Below, in pieces: positions 56,487-64,000 of a stretch of DNA of 64,000 bases; the first letter of the stretch is position 1, and every line of letters starts with the position of its first letter. A program made the position numbers and the translations under genes. The DNA is taken from NCBI GenBank assembly GCA_000495505.1, contig CP006833.1, forward strand, positions 1,612,001 through 1,676,000. The letters are read 5' to 3'. The stretch comes from Campylobacter fetus subsp. testudinum 03-427 (lineage in GTDB: Bacteria; Campylobacterota; Campylobacteria; Campylobacterales; Campylobacteraceae). The notes beneath the pieces are model-generated. The model ran no database searches and had not been told where the DNA came from. It worked only from the letters and a program-made list of their open reading frames with translations.

Positions 56487-57488
56487 ATGGCTAAAGGTAA
56501 CTTAATAAGCGGAAATATATGGGAAGAGTATTCACAAAAGGTGCAAGATGCTATGAATCATCCAAAAAATATGGGTGAAATCACAGAAGAACAAGCAGAC
56601 GCGATGGGCTGTGAGCTCATCATAGCAGATCATGGAGCTGAAAGTTGTGGGGACGCTGTTAGATTATATTGGGCTGTGGAGAAAAACACAGACATTATAA
56701 AAGACGCCAAATTTAAAAGTTTTGGTTGCGGAACGGCTATAGCAAGTAGCGACTATATGGCTGAGCTTTGTAAAGGAAAAACAGTAGATGAAGCCGTTAA
56801 GATAACAAATATAGATGTTGAAAAAGCTATGCGCGATACTCCTGACATACCAGCAGTACCACCACAAAAAATGCACTGCTCGGTTATGGCATACGATGTT
56901 ATAAAAGCTGCCGCAGCTAGTTATAAAGGTGTGGATCCAGAGCATTTTGAAGATGAAATAATCGTTTGTGAGTGTGCTAGAGTAAGTCTTGGAACTATAA
57001 AAGAAGTTATCAAGCTAAATGATCTTAAAACAGTAGAAGATATAACTAAATACACAAAAGCAGGTGCGTTTTGTAAGTCATGTATAAAGCCTGGAGGTCA
57101 CGAAAAAAGAGAATATTATTTAGTCGATATCTTAGCAGAAACCAGAGCAGAAATGGAAGCTGAGAGGCTAAAAGCTGTAGCTAACGCCAAAATAAGCGGA
57201 AGCGGACTTGATAGTGATCTTAGTTTTGAAGAGCTAACAGTTGTAAAACAGTTAAAAGCCGTAGAAGCCGTGATCGATGAAAATATACGCCCGATGCTTG
57301 TTATGGATGGCGGAAATATGGAAATTTTGGATATTAAAAAAGAAGACACCGATGGCAAAATAGATATTTATATAAGATATCTTGGAGCTTGCAGCGGTTG
57401 TGCGAGCGGAGCTACTGGAACCTTATATGCGATAGAAAATATCTTGCAAGAAAATCTTAGTCCAAATATCAGAGTACTTCCGGTCTGA
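56487..57488 (+). CDS. nifU: Fe-S cluster scaffold NifU
   Basis: Three-domain scaffold of 333 residues: IscU-like domain (1-125, with SFGCGTAIASSDYM carrying a cluster Cys), central [2Fe-2S] BFD-like domain (about 145-215, CECARVSLGTIKEVI and FCKSCIKPGG) and Nfu domain (about 255-333, CSGCASGATGT). The full architecture is retained. It follows nifS by 20 bases after AGGAAGAAA. Confidence 0.95.
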   Translation: MAKGNLISGNIWEEYSQKVQDAMNHPKNMGEITEEQADAMGCELIIADHGAESCGDAVRLYWAVEKNTDIIKDAKFKSFGCGTAIASSDYMAELCKGKTVDEAVKITNIDVEKAMRDTPDIPAVPPQKMHCSVMAYDVIKAAAASYKGVDPEHFEDEIIVCECARVSLGTIKEVIKLNDLKTVEDITKYTKAGAFCKSCIKPGGHEKREYYLVDILAETRAEMEAERLKAVANAKISGSGLDSDLSFEELTVVKQLKAVEAVIDENIRPMLVMDGGNMEILDIKKEDTDGKIDIYIRYLGACSGCASGATGTLYAIENILQENLSPNIRVLPV

Positions 57489-57803
57489 TAAGTTTTAAAT
57501 TTATAAAATCATACATTATCTACAAATAATAGTTTAAGGCTAATTTAAGTCTTAAACTATTTATATCAAAAAATATACTAATTAAAAATCTATTTTATAA
57601 TATAAAATTTAATAAACTAAACAATACTATTTTTTAGTTTAAATTATATAATAAATTTAAAAATTAAATAAATATTTAATAATAATAAATAATTTCTTTT
57701 TATTTATTTAATAAAAAATTTACAAGTAAAGATATATATTTTAAGCTTATTTAAAAGATAGATTTATTAGAATAGATTAATTTTAATGACAGAAGGATAG
57801 AAA
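57489..57803. other. 315-base AT-rich intergenic region
   Basis: Almost only A and T between 57590 and 57780. I see no open frame with a ribosome site, RNA gene or clear hairpin terminator. A weak promoter for the chemoreceptor gene is probably included, and AAGGATAG stands before its ATG. Confidence 0.5.
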
Positions 57804-59765
57804 ATGTTATTTTTCAACAAAAGCATAGCAAGCAAAATCTCCATAGGCGTATCCTTACTTTTTGCAATCGCACTGATAAGTTTTACATACATCAACTATA
57901 TAGATTCAAAAGATAACTCTATAAAGCTTCTCTCTTTAGAAAGGCAAAAAGCAGTTGCTGGATCTGAAAATATACTAAATATCGAGCTGGAATTTGATTA
58001 TAAAAAAGCAAAGCAGATAGCAAAGCAGATATCAAATCCAAATTTAACTCGCGAAGACGTTAAAAACATACTAAAAACCACAAACGATGTAGCGGAATTT
58101 TCATCTATACATATGATATATGAATCAGACGGGAATTTATACAAATCAGATGGAACCATAAAAGAAGCAAACGACATATATGACGCAAGAAAAAGCTGGT
58201 GGTATCAAGAAGCTTTAAAAGAAAAGAAACCTATAATCACAGATCCTTATCAATGTTTAGACAATAATACATATATAACTTTAGCAACTCCGATATATAT
58301 AGAAAATAAATTTGTAGGAGTTTTAGGTATAAATTTAGAAGCTGAGAATTTGAGTGAAAAGATCATAAAACTAGGAGAGACAAAAGGCGGATATATAATG
58401 ATATTGGATTCAGATGGAAAAATCATTATGCATCAAGAAAAAGATAAAATAGGAAAATCGCCAAACTCTACTTTAAGCATCGTAAATAACTTTCAAAATA
58501 AAAATATCGATAAATACGGAATGATAAGCTACAAAAGATCAAACGGAAATGAAAATATCGCAGATTGTATGAATTCAAAGTATAGCGACTGGATAATTTG
58601 CGCATCTATGGATAAAAATATTTTTGAAGAAGGGATAAATAATATACTAAAAAAACAGCTATGGATGTCTGCGCTATATATTATTATCTCATCGATTATA
58701 GTATTAATTCTGACTAAAAGATATCTAAAACCGATAAATAATATAGTATTTGGTCTCAAAAATTTCTTTGATTTTTTAAATCATAAAAACGATAACCCTA
58801 AAGATATAAATTTAAAATCAAACGATGAGTTTGGAGTTATGGCTCAAATGATAAATGACAATATAGCTATCGTTAAAGAAGGTATCAAAAAAGACGCTCA
58901 ATTAGTTAATGAGTCTTTACAAAAAGTTAAAGAAGTTGAGGAAGGAAATTTAAAAGTAAGAATAGTAAATGTTCCTACTTCGCCTCAGCTAAACAAACTA
59001 AAAGATGTTTTAAACTCTATGCTAGAAGTGCTTGAGCAAAAAGTCGGAAGCGATATAAATGTTATACAAAAAATATTTGATAATTTTAAAAATCTTGATT
59101 TTACCTCTAATATACCTAATGCTAAAGGCGAAGTTGAAAAGGTAATAAATACTTTAGGAAAAGATATAACTAAAATGTTAAAAGATAACCTAAAACAAGC
59201 AGATACTCTGCAAACTAAAGCCAACAATTTAAAAGATTTTGTAATTATGTTAAATGAGAGTTCAAAAAATCAAGCTAGTTCATTAGGGGAAAGTGCAGCT
59301 GCAGTTGAAGAGATGAGTAGTTCTATGACTTCGATCAACGAACGTACTATAGAAGTTATAAAACAATCAGAAGATATAAAAAACATTATAACAATCATCA
59401 GAGATATAGCAGATCAAACAAATTTACTAGCACTCAATGCGGCGATAGAAGCGGCGCGCGCTGGAGATCAAGGTAGAGGATTTGCAGTTGTGGCGGATGA
59501 AGTACGAAAACTTGCTGAAAGAACAGGGAAATCACTAGCAGAAATTGAAGCAAATGTAAATATACTAAGCCAGAGCATAAACGATATGAGCCAAAGTATC
59601 AAAGAGCAAACTGAGGCGATGGATCAGATAAATCACTCTGTTGCCAATGTAGATGAGCTAACAAAACAAAATGTTTGTATAGTAAATGATACAAACAAAA
59701 TCTCCATTGAAGTAGAAAATATAGCAAATTCAATAGTCAATGATGTGAAAAAAAATAAATTTTAA
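57804..59765 (+). CDS. Methyl-accepting chemotaxis protein with dCACHE sensor domain
   Basis: Chemoreceptor of 653 residues. TM1 about 10-32, dCACHE periplasmic domain about 35-285, TM2 about 288-308, then HAMP-like and coiled-coil region and signalling tip [20 protein letters not shown] near residue 550. In the dCACHE pocket the stretch [10 protein letters not shown] (128-137) has Ser131 where amino-acid-binding receptors carry Arg, and GVLGINLEA has Asn177 where they carry Asp, so amino-acid binding by the standard motif is doubtful. From [13 protein letters not shown] onward it closely matches the receptor at 8025-9662. It is inserted between nifU and the hemerythrin gene. Confidence 0.9.
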   Translation: MLFFNKSIASKISIGVSLLFAIALISFTYINYIDSKDNSIKLLSLERQKAVAGSENILNIELEFDYKKAKQIAKQISNPNLTREDVKNILKTTNDVAEFSSIHMIYESDGNLYKSDGTIKEANDIYDARKSWWYQEALKEKKPIITDPYQCLDNNTYITLATPIYIENKFVGVLGINLEAENLSEKIIKLGETKGGYIMILDSDGKIIMHQEKDKIGKSPNSTLSIVNNFQNKNIDKYGMISYKRSNGNENIADCMNSKYSDWIICASMDKNIFEEGINNILKKQLWMSALYIIISSIIVLILTKRYLKPINNIVFGLKNFFDFLNHKNDNPKDINLKSNDEFGVMAQMINDNIAIVKEGIKKDAQLVNESLQKVKEVEEGNLKVRIVNVPTSPQLNKLKDVLNSMLEVLEQKVGSDINVIQKIFDNFKNLDFTSNIPNAKGEVEKVINTLGKDITKMLKDNLKQADTLQTKANNLKDFVIMLNESSKNQASSLGESAAAVEEMSSSMTSINERTIEVIKQSEDIKNIITIIRDIADQTNLLALNAAIEAARAGDQGRGFAVVADEVRKLAERTGKSLAEIEANVNILSQSINDMSQSIKEQTEAMDQINHSVANVDELTKQNVCIVNDTNKISIEVENIANSIVNDVKKNKF

Positions 59766-59803
59766 TATAAATTTAATTGCATTTTAACTACTTGCAAAAG
59801 ACG

Positions 59804-59828
59804 TCTTTAGCCATATATTGGCTAAAGA
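59804..59828 (+). terminator. Hairpin after the dCACHE chemoreceptor gene
   Basis: Perfect 9-bp stem TCTTTAGCC/GGCTAAAGA with 7-base AT loop, 38 bases after the stop. Weak T-tract. Confidence 0.5.
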
Positions 59829-59857
59829 TATACTTGAATTTATATAGTTAAATTCCG

Positions 59858-59863
59858 TATAAT
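59858..59863 (+). promoter_or_regulatory. Probable -10 box of the hemerythrin gene
   Basis: TATAAT in CCGTATAATATAAC, 62 bases upstream of the ATG; a second AT-rich candidate (ATTATACA) lies closer at about 59904. Confidence 0.4.
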
Positions 59864-59925
59864 ATAACATTAAAAATAAATTTACTATAATTACGTAATT
59901 ACATTATACAAAAAGGGCTAGGGTT

Positions 59926-60477
59926 ATGATACCAGTATGGGACGATAAATATAGCATAGGAAATAATGGTATAGATAAGCAGCATAAAAAGCTATTTGAA
60001 CTTGCAAAAAAAGCATATATTTATGCTAATAAAAATATCTCAAGAGATGATATTAGAAATATAATAACTGAATTTTTTGAATATATGAAAGAGCATTTTA
60101 GAGATGAAGAAGTCTATATGGAGCTTATAGAGTATCCGTATTTGGAGCAACACGCCGCCATTCACAAAGATATCATAAGTAGTATGTCAAATCTCATAAA
60201 AACTGCAAAAAATGTAAATGATCTAAAAGAAAATTTAGTCGTTATAGCTGAAAAATGGCTTCTTGAACATATACTTCATCACGATATCAGAATCGAAGAA
60301 TGGAGAAAACTACAACTTAACAATCCAAATAAACCAAGCACAACAAAAAAATACAAATACACATGCGGTTGCCCAAATAAAATACACATAGTATCTATAG
60401 CCATACACAACAAAATAATACAAGGCAAAAAATACTCCTGCATGATTTGTAATAGCGAGATAAAAATAAAAGATTAA
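59926..60477 (+). CDS. Bacteriohemerythrin with C-terminal cysteine motif
   Basis: Protein of 183 residues. The hemerythrin domain (1-130) shows all diiron ligands: His20, His57, Glu61, His76, His80, His115 and Asp120. It probably binds O2 or senses it, as proposed for related Campylobacter proteins that protect Fe-S enzymes. A nifS-nifU neighbourhood supports that. Unlike the usual ~130-residue form, it has a C-terminal extension with Cys147-x-Cys149 and Cys172-xx-Cys175, which looks like a small zinc ribbon or other metal site. The ATG follows an AGGG-containing leader. Confidence 0.88.
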   Translation: MIPVWDDKYSIGNNGIDKQHKKLFELAKKAYIYANKNISRDDIRNIITEFFEYMKEHFRDEEVYMELIEYPYLEQHAAIHKDIISSMSNLIKTAKNVNDLKENLVVIAEKWLLEHILHHDIRIEEWRKLQLNNPNKPSTTKKYKYTCGCPNKIHIVSIAIHNKIIQGKKYSCMICNSEIKIKD

Positions 60478-60675
60478 CTAAGACTGCAAAAAGCGAATTA
60501 TCTGTTATCTATAACGTTGCTTTCATAGATAAATTTGAGATATAAAAAAAGTGTTAAAATACACATTAAAAATATATAACCGATAATGATAAATGCAGTC
60601 GCTCATACTATTATAGTTAGCGCAAGTCATGTAAAAATTTATCTAAATTTAGTTTATTATTTTATTTACGAAGAA

Positions 60676-60703
60676 GTGGCAACTAGCCTGAGCTAGCAAC
60701 CAC
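60676..60703 (-). terminator. Hairpin after infC
   Basis: Inverted repeat GTGG-CAA-CTAGC / GCTAG-CAA-CCAC with loop CTGA, 13 bases beyond the infC stop on the minus strand. A T-rich stretch (TTCTTCG, then AAATAAAAT) follows on that strand. Confidence 0.5.
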
Positions 60704-60715
60704 AAAGCTAAAAAT

Positions 60716-61234
60716 TTATCCCTTTTTAGGAGTTACTAGCATATTTACGTAGCGTCCCTCTAAAGCAGGTGCTTTATCACGATCTGCATAGTCTTTTACA
60801 AGTTCCCAAATTCTCTCAAGCATAGCAACACCGATATCTGGAGTAGCCATCTCTCTTCCTTTTAGAAAAACTCTAAATTTAACATGTTTGCCTTCTTCAA
60901 GAAATTCTTGCGCGTGCTTGATCTTGTAGTTAATGTCGTTTTGAGCTATTTTAGCTGAGAGTTTTATCTCTTTTACTTCAATAACTTTTTGCTTCTTTTT
61001 TGCTTCTTTTTGCTTCTTTTCTTGCTGATAACGGAATTTACCGTAGTCCATTATCTTGCAAACCGGCGGTTTAGCATCAGGAGCTATAAGAACCAAATCA
61101 AGCCCCATACGGTTTGCGATATCTTGAGCTTCTCCTCTACTTATCACGCCATAAGCAGTACCGTCATCACCGACACATCTTACCTCACTAGCACGAATTT
61201 CTTCGTTTAGATAAACATCCTTCTCTTTGCTCAA
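60716..61234 (-). CDS. infC: Translation initiation factor IF-3
   Basis: Factor of 172 residues with both domains: N-terminal [21 protein letters not shown] (residues 10-30) and linker [20 protein letters not shown] (55-74), then the C-terminal domain with [18 protein letters not shown] and FRGREMA-like [13 protein letters not shown]. The start is TTG, overlapping the thrS stop by 4 bases (TTGA), with GAGGTG upstream. A rare start codon is a known target of IF-3 self-regulation in other bacteria (AUU in E. coli). The usual downstream rpmI and rplT genes are absent here. Confidence 0.95.
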   Translation of the reverse strand: MSKEKDVYLNEEIRASEVRCVGDDGTAYGVISRGEAQDIANRMGLDLVLIAPDAKPPVCKIMDYGKFRYQQEKKQKEAKKKQKVIEVKEIKLSAKIAQNDINYKIKHAQEFLEEGKHVKFRVFLKGREMATPDIGVAMLERIWELVKDYADRDKAPALEGRYVNMLVTPKKG

Positions 61235-63048
61235 ATATTCACCTCATTTAATTTAGATTGAATAAAGCTTAAAAACTCGTCTAAGCTCATATCTTTTTGC
61301 TCTCTAGCGCGTCTATCACGAAGCGCTACACCTCTATTTGCAACTTCATTATCTCCAAGTACGATTATCATCGGTACTCTTTGTTTCTCTGCTGTTCGTA
61401 TTTTTTTATTTAAAGTCTCATTTTTATTAAATACTTCACTATCCACATTCATATCTAGAAGCAAAGAGCGTACCTCATTTGCATATTTATGGTGTTCATT
61501 GCTAATAGGTATGATAACAACTTGTGTCGGCGCTATCCAAAACGGTAGTTCTCCGGCAGTATGCTCAAGTAAAATTCCTATAAATCTCTCAAAACTACCC
61601 ATAATGGCGCGGTGCAGCATAACAGGTTGTTTTCTTTCGTTATTTTCATCTATATAACCAAGATCAAAACGAGCAGGTAAGTTAAAATCAACCTGTATAG
61701 TTCCGCATTGCCATTTACGTTTTAATGCGTCTGTGATTTTTATATCTATTTTCGGTCCGTAAAATGCGCCACCACCCTCGTCTATGCCATATTTCAGCCC
61801 TTTTTCATCAAGAGCGTCTCTAAGTGCTTTAGTAGCTATCTCCCAAACAGCGTCATCGCCGACTGCTTTTGCAGGTTTTGTTGAAATTTCCATCTCATAA
61901 GTAAATCCAAACGCACTCATCAAAGTATCGACAAAACTTAGAATTTCATAAACATTTTCTTTTATCTGATTTGGCATACAAAATAGATGCGCGTCATCTT
62001 GAGTAAATTCACGAACCCTAAAAAGACCGTGTAAAACACCACTTTTTTCATGTCTATGAACTACGCCGTATTCGAAAAATTTAAGCGGCAAATCGCGATA
62101 ACTGCGAATTTCGCTTTGATAAACTTTGATGTGTCCAACGCAGTTCATAGGTTTTATACCGTATTCTTGCTCGTCGATCACTGTAAAATACATATTTTCT
62201 TTGTAATTCGCATAGTGACCGCTTATCTTCCAAGCGTCGCTTTTGAGTATTTCAGGACCGCGAACAGGCTCATAACCACGAAGTCTATGAGTGCGATAAA
62301 GCTTGTGCTCCAAACGACTTCTAAGCCTTGCGCCATTTGGTAGCCATATAGGAAGTCCCACACCGATATCTTCATCAAAAGTAAAGAACTTCATCTCAGC
62401 ACCAAGCTTTCTGTGATCACGTTTTTTGGCTTCTTCGATGATACGGATATGCTCTTTTAAACTCTCTTTATCAGCGTAAGCAGTTCCGTAAATTCTAGTT
62501 AGCATTTCGCGATTTTCATCGCCACCAAGATATGCTCCAGCTATTCTAGTTAGTTTAAAAAATCTTGTAAAAATCGTATTTGGTACATGAGGCCCACGGC
62601 AGATATCTTCAAAGTTTCCTTGAGAGTACAAACTCACGACGCCATCAGGTATGCGTTTTAGAACTTCTTGTTTTAGATCGTCGCTTGCGTATTTTGCTGC
62701 GACTTCTGATTTTGTAGAGTTAAATTTAACTATATCTGTTTTAGCTAACGCTAACTCTTTCATCTTTTTTTCTATCTCTTCAAGATCACTTTCGCCTAGC
62801 TTTTCACCATCACTTTTAGCTACTCTCATATCATAGTAAAATCCGTCTTCTATACATGGTCCTACGAAAAATTTAGCGTTTGGATAAAGCTCTTTTACCG
62901 CTGCAGCCATAAGATGCGCACAAGAGTGTCTTATAACATCTAACGCTTCTTTTGAATTATCAAAAAATATCTCTTCGCCACCGTTTCCACAGTAACTTTG
63001 GGTATCAACTATTTGCTCATTTACTTTATATGCAATTATATCGCTCAT
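61231..63048 (-). CDS. thrS: Threonyl-tRNA synthetase
   Basis: Class II synthetase of 605 residues. Editing domain begins with [17 protein letters not shown] near residue 40 and includes FCRGPHVP-like [10 protein letters not shown]; catalytic domain has motif 2 ([28 protein letters not shown] near 330, zinc Cys in KPMNCVGH) and motif 3 ([18 protein letters not shown] near 485); anticodon-binding domain at the end. The N-terminal TGS domain is almost missing, as in other Campylobacter. I start at ATG 63046-63048 (AGAGGAA upstream), not at the 12-codon-longer frame. Confidence 0.96.
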   Translation of the reverse strand: MSDIIAYKVNEQIVDTQSYCGNGGEEIFFDNSKEALDVIRHSCAHLMAAAVKELYPNAKFFVGPCIEDGFYYDMRVAKSDGEKLGESDLEEIEKKMKELALAKTDIVKFNSTKSEVAAKYASDDLKQEVLKRIPDGVVSLYSQGNFEDICRGPHVPNTIFTRFFKLTRIAGAYLGGDENREMLTRIYGTAYADKESLKEHIRIIEEAKKRDHRKLGAEMKFFTFDEDIGVGLPIWLPNGARLRSRLEHKLYRTHRLRGYEPVRGPEILKSDAWKISGHYANYKENMYFTVIDEQEYGIKPMNCVGHIKVYQSEIRSYRDLPLKFFEYGVVHRHEKSGVLHGLFRVREFTQDDAHLFCMPNQIKENVYEILSFVDTLMSAFGFTYEMEISTKPAKAVGDDAVWEIATKALRDALDEKGLKYGIDEGGGAFYGPKIDIKITDALKRKWQCGTIQVDFNLPARFDLGYIDENNERKQPVMLHRAIMGSFERFIGILLEHTAGELPFWIAPTQVVIIPISNEHHKYANEVRSLLLDMNVDSEVFNKNETLNKKIRTAEKQRVPMIIVLGDNEVANRGVALRDRRAREQKDMSLDEFLSFIQSKLNEVNI

Positions 63049-63297
63049 TATATTCCTCTTTCTACCGGTTGCTCTTTCATACAACGAAAGAACAAAATAT
63101 CTGATTTTACCTTATTGTATTTTAAGTTAAACTGAATTTTAGTATTATTAAAGCTTACTAACGCCCTATTTTAGGCTAAATTTAATCAAATTGTTAATAT
63201 TTAGTTACATTTACAATTTTTAATTATAAATTTAGATAGATAATTGATTATATTTATCTATCTAAATATTTTGTATAATTATAAAAAATACTCTATC

Positions 63298-64000
63298 TCA
63301 CGCCCAAACTCTAAGAGGTTTTGGATAGAATTTATCTTTCTCATCTATGGTTTTGTTTGAATTATCTAAATTTGAATTGTTTGAATTTAAATTATTTGAA
63401 TTTAAACTATCTAAATTTGAATTATTTATAGAATTTGAGTTATTTAAATTTAAACTATTTATAGAATTCGAATTATTTAAATTATTCAAATTTGAATCAC
63501 CAAATATATATTTAGTATAGATATCACTTACTGTTATGCTTTTGTTGTTTTGTATATCAGTAAATAACTTATATCTTCCATTAGCTAGTTTCTTTATCAT
63601 CTCAACACCAAGATCTTTTAAAGATATAAGTTCTATCTCTCCTGAGCTATTTCTTACTTTAGCTGCGCTTACACTAAAATCCATTTGGTTTAGATCTTTT
63701 TCATCCATAAACTCTGATAAGTTTAGTTCTATGCCAGCTTCAAATACTTTGCCTGTGTCTTTATATAGTTTATCTACTACAAACTCTCTTCCGCTATTAA
63801 ACTTAAGAGTAAATGTTCCATTTTTATTTATTTTTATAGCTGTTAATATATCAGTGTCTATAAGCATATTTGCAGTAGCATATCTATCTTTTTCAAAGCT
63901 ATCTTTTACTTTTTGTAAGTTATCTAAGGTGAATGTTAGACCAGTGATTTGAGTAAATTCGTATTCTATTTTTAGCATTCTAGTTGATTTAAAATCAGGA
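63298..64000 (-). CDS. C-terminal end of an unidentified protein with Asn/Ser/Leu repeat tail (5' end outside window)
   Basis: The frame is open through base 64000 (reading ...DFKSTRM before the first visible Met), so this is a C-terminal fragment of at least 233 residues rather than a gene starting at 63978. The first 160 residues are mixed alpha/beta (LKDLGVEMIKKLANGRYKLF, IYTKYIFGD). Then comes a tail of about 50 residues made of Asn, Ser and Leu (NSNLD- and NNSNS-like units) and a final basic KFYPKPLRVWA. I do not recognise the family. A surface or secreted protein is possible, but nothing in this fragment proves it. Confidence 0.65.
   Translation of the reverse strand, partial: PDFKSTRMLKIEYEFTQITGLTFTLDNLQKVKDSFEKDRYATANMLIDTDILTAIKINKNGTFTLKFNSGREFVVDKLYKDTGKVFEAGIELNLSEFMDEKDLNQMDFSVSAAKVRNSSGEIELISLKDLGVEMIKKLANGRYKLFTDIQNNKSITVSDIYTKYIFGDSNLNNLNNSNSINSLNLNNSNSINNSNLDSLNSNNLNSNNSNLDNSNKTIDEKDKFYPKPLRVWA
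63355..63495 (-). repeat. Degenerate AATTTGAATTATTT-type tandem repeat in coding sequence
   Basis: About nine irregular units around AAATTTGAATTATT encode the Asn/Ser/Leu/Asp-rich tail of the preceding protein. Units differ by single substitutions (TTTGAATT, TTTAAACT, TTCGAATT) and in length by 3-base steps, so length changes would stay in frame. Confidence 0.7.

Noticed and set aside
60586-60696. 36-codon plus-strand frame beginning MINAVAHTII
   Set aside because: No ribosome site, and its end lies in the infC terminator hairpin.
63355-63495. Short repeats as a CRISPR array
   Set aside because: Units are about 15 bases, irregular and lack spacers; they encode a protein tail in frame.

Overview
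The window is AT-rich (roughly 30% GC) and gene-dense. Its gene content and order point to Campylobacter, probably the C. fetus-like non-jejuni group. The clearest markers are a Dba-DsbI pair, a CfrA-type enterobactin receptor, a NikZYXWV-type importer, the lipoprotein / glutathionylspermidine-synthase-like / 2-hydroxyacid dehydrogenase / YajQ block, def-clpP-tig with folE-fliI, nifS-nifU, and thrS-infC. The species cannot be fixed from this sequence alone.

Layout. 1-4.6 kb: the start of a motility accessory factor (Maf) gene, an unrecognised 224-residue protein, an AI-2E-family permease and the KtrB/KtrA potassium uptake pair. 4.8-7.7 kb: aspartase and a C4-dicarboxylate antiporter (aspartate catabolism). 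8.0-9.7 kb: a chemoreceptor. 9.7-11.4 kb: DsbI and its small partner Dba. 11.6-15.4 kb: CfrA-like receptor divergent from exbB-exbD-tonB. 15.6-20.1 kb: nickel/peptide-type ABC importer, convergent with arsB. 21.5-28.4 kb: a block of small regulators, a lipoprotein, an ATP-grasp ligase, a UbiX-like protein, a dehydrogenase, YajQ, a DsbA-like protein and a radical SAM enzyme. 28.6-34.5 kb, minus strand: AAA ATPase, acyl-CoA ligase, FadL porin, endonuclease IV and a lipoprotein.

The accessory region is 34.6-45.2 kb. A tRNA-Glu and a NIT-domain chemoreceptor precede a seven-gene operon (37451-44565). It encodes a small membrane protein, a short Cas10 with an intact GGDD but no HD domain, a Cas7-like RAMP, a Cas5-like protein with a Cas11-like helical tail, a double Cas7, a small Csx19-like protein and a TIGR03986-like RAMP with a long insertion. 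The last six genes are joined by start/stop overlaps. The architecture is that of a type III-D CRISPR effector, and resembles an unfused version of the III-Dv complex (Cas7-5-11, Cas7-2x, Csx19, Cas7-insertion). There is no CRISPR array, Cas1, Cas2, Cas6 or CARF effector anywhere in the window. The membrane protein is the only candidate output protein in the operon. Perfect 11-bp hairpins lie on both sides of the operon. A five-gene tRNA operon (Pro-His-Arg-Arg-Leu, minus strand), driven by a consensus sigma-70 promoter, follows.

45.3-64 kb is mostly housekeeping: TerC, PurN, NnrD/E, YifB/ComM, Def, a degenerate GGDEF protein, ClpP and trigger factor on the minus strand; FolE, FliI, NifS, NifU, a dCACHE chemoreceptor and a hemerythrin on the plus strand; then IF3 and ThrRS on the minus strand. 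The last 700 bases hold the C-terminal end of a protein with an Asn/Ser/Leu repeat tail, which runs off the edge.
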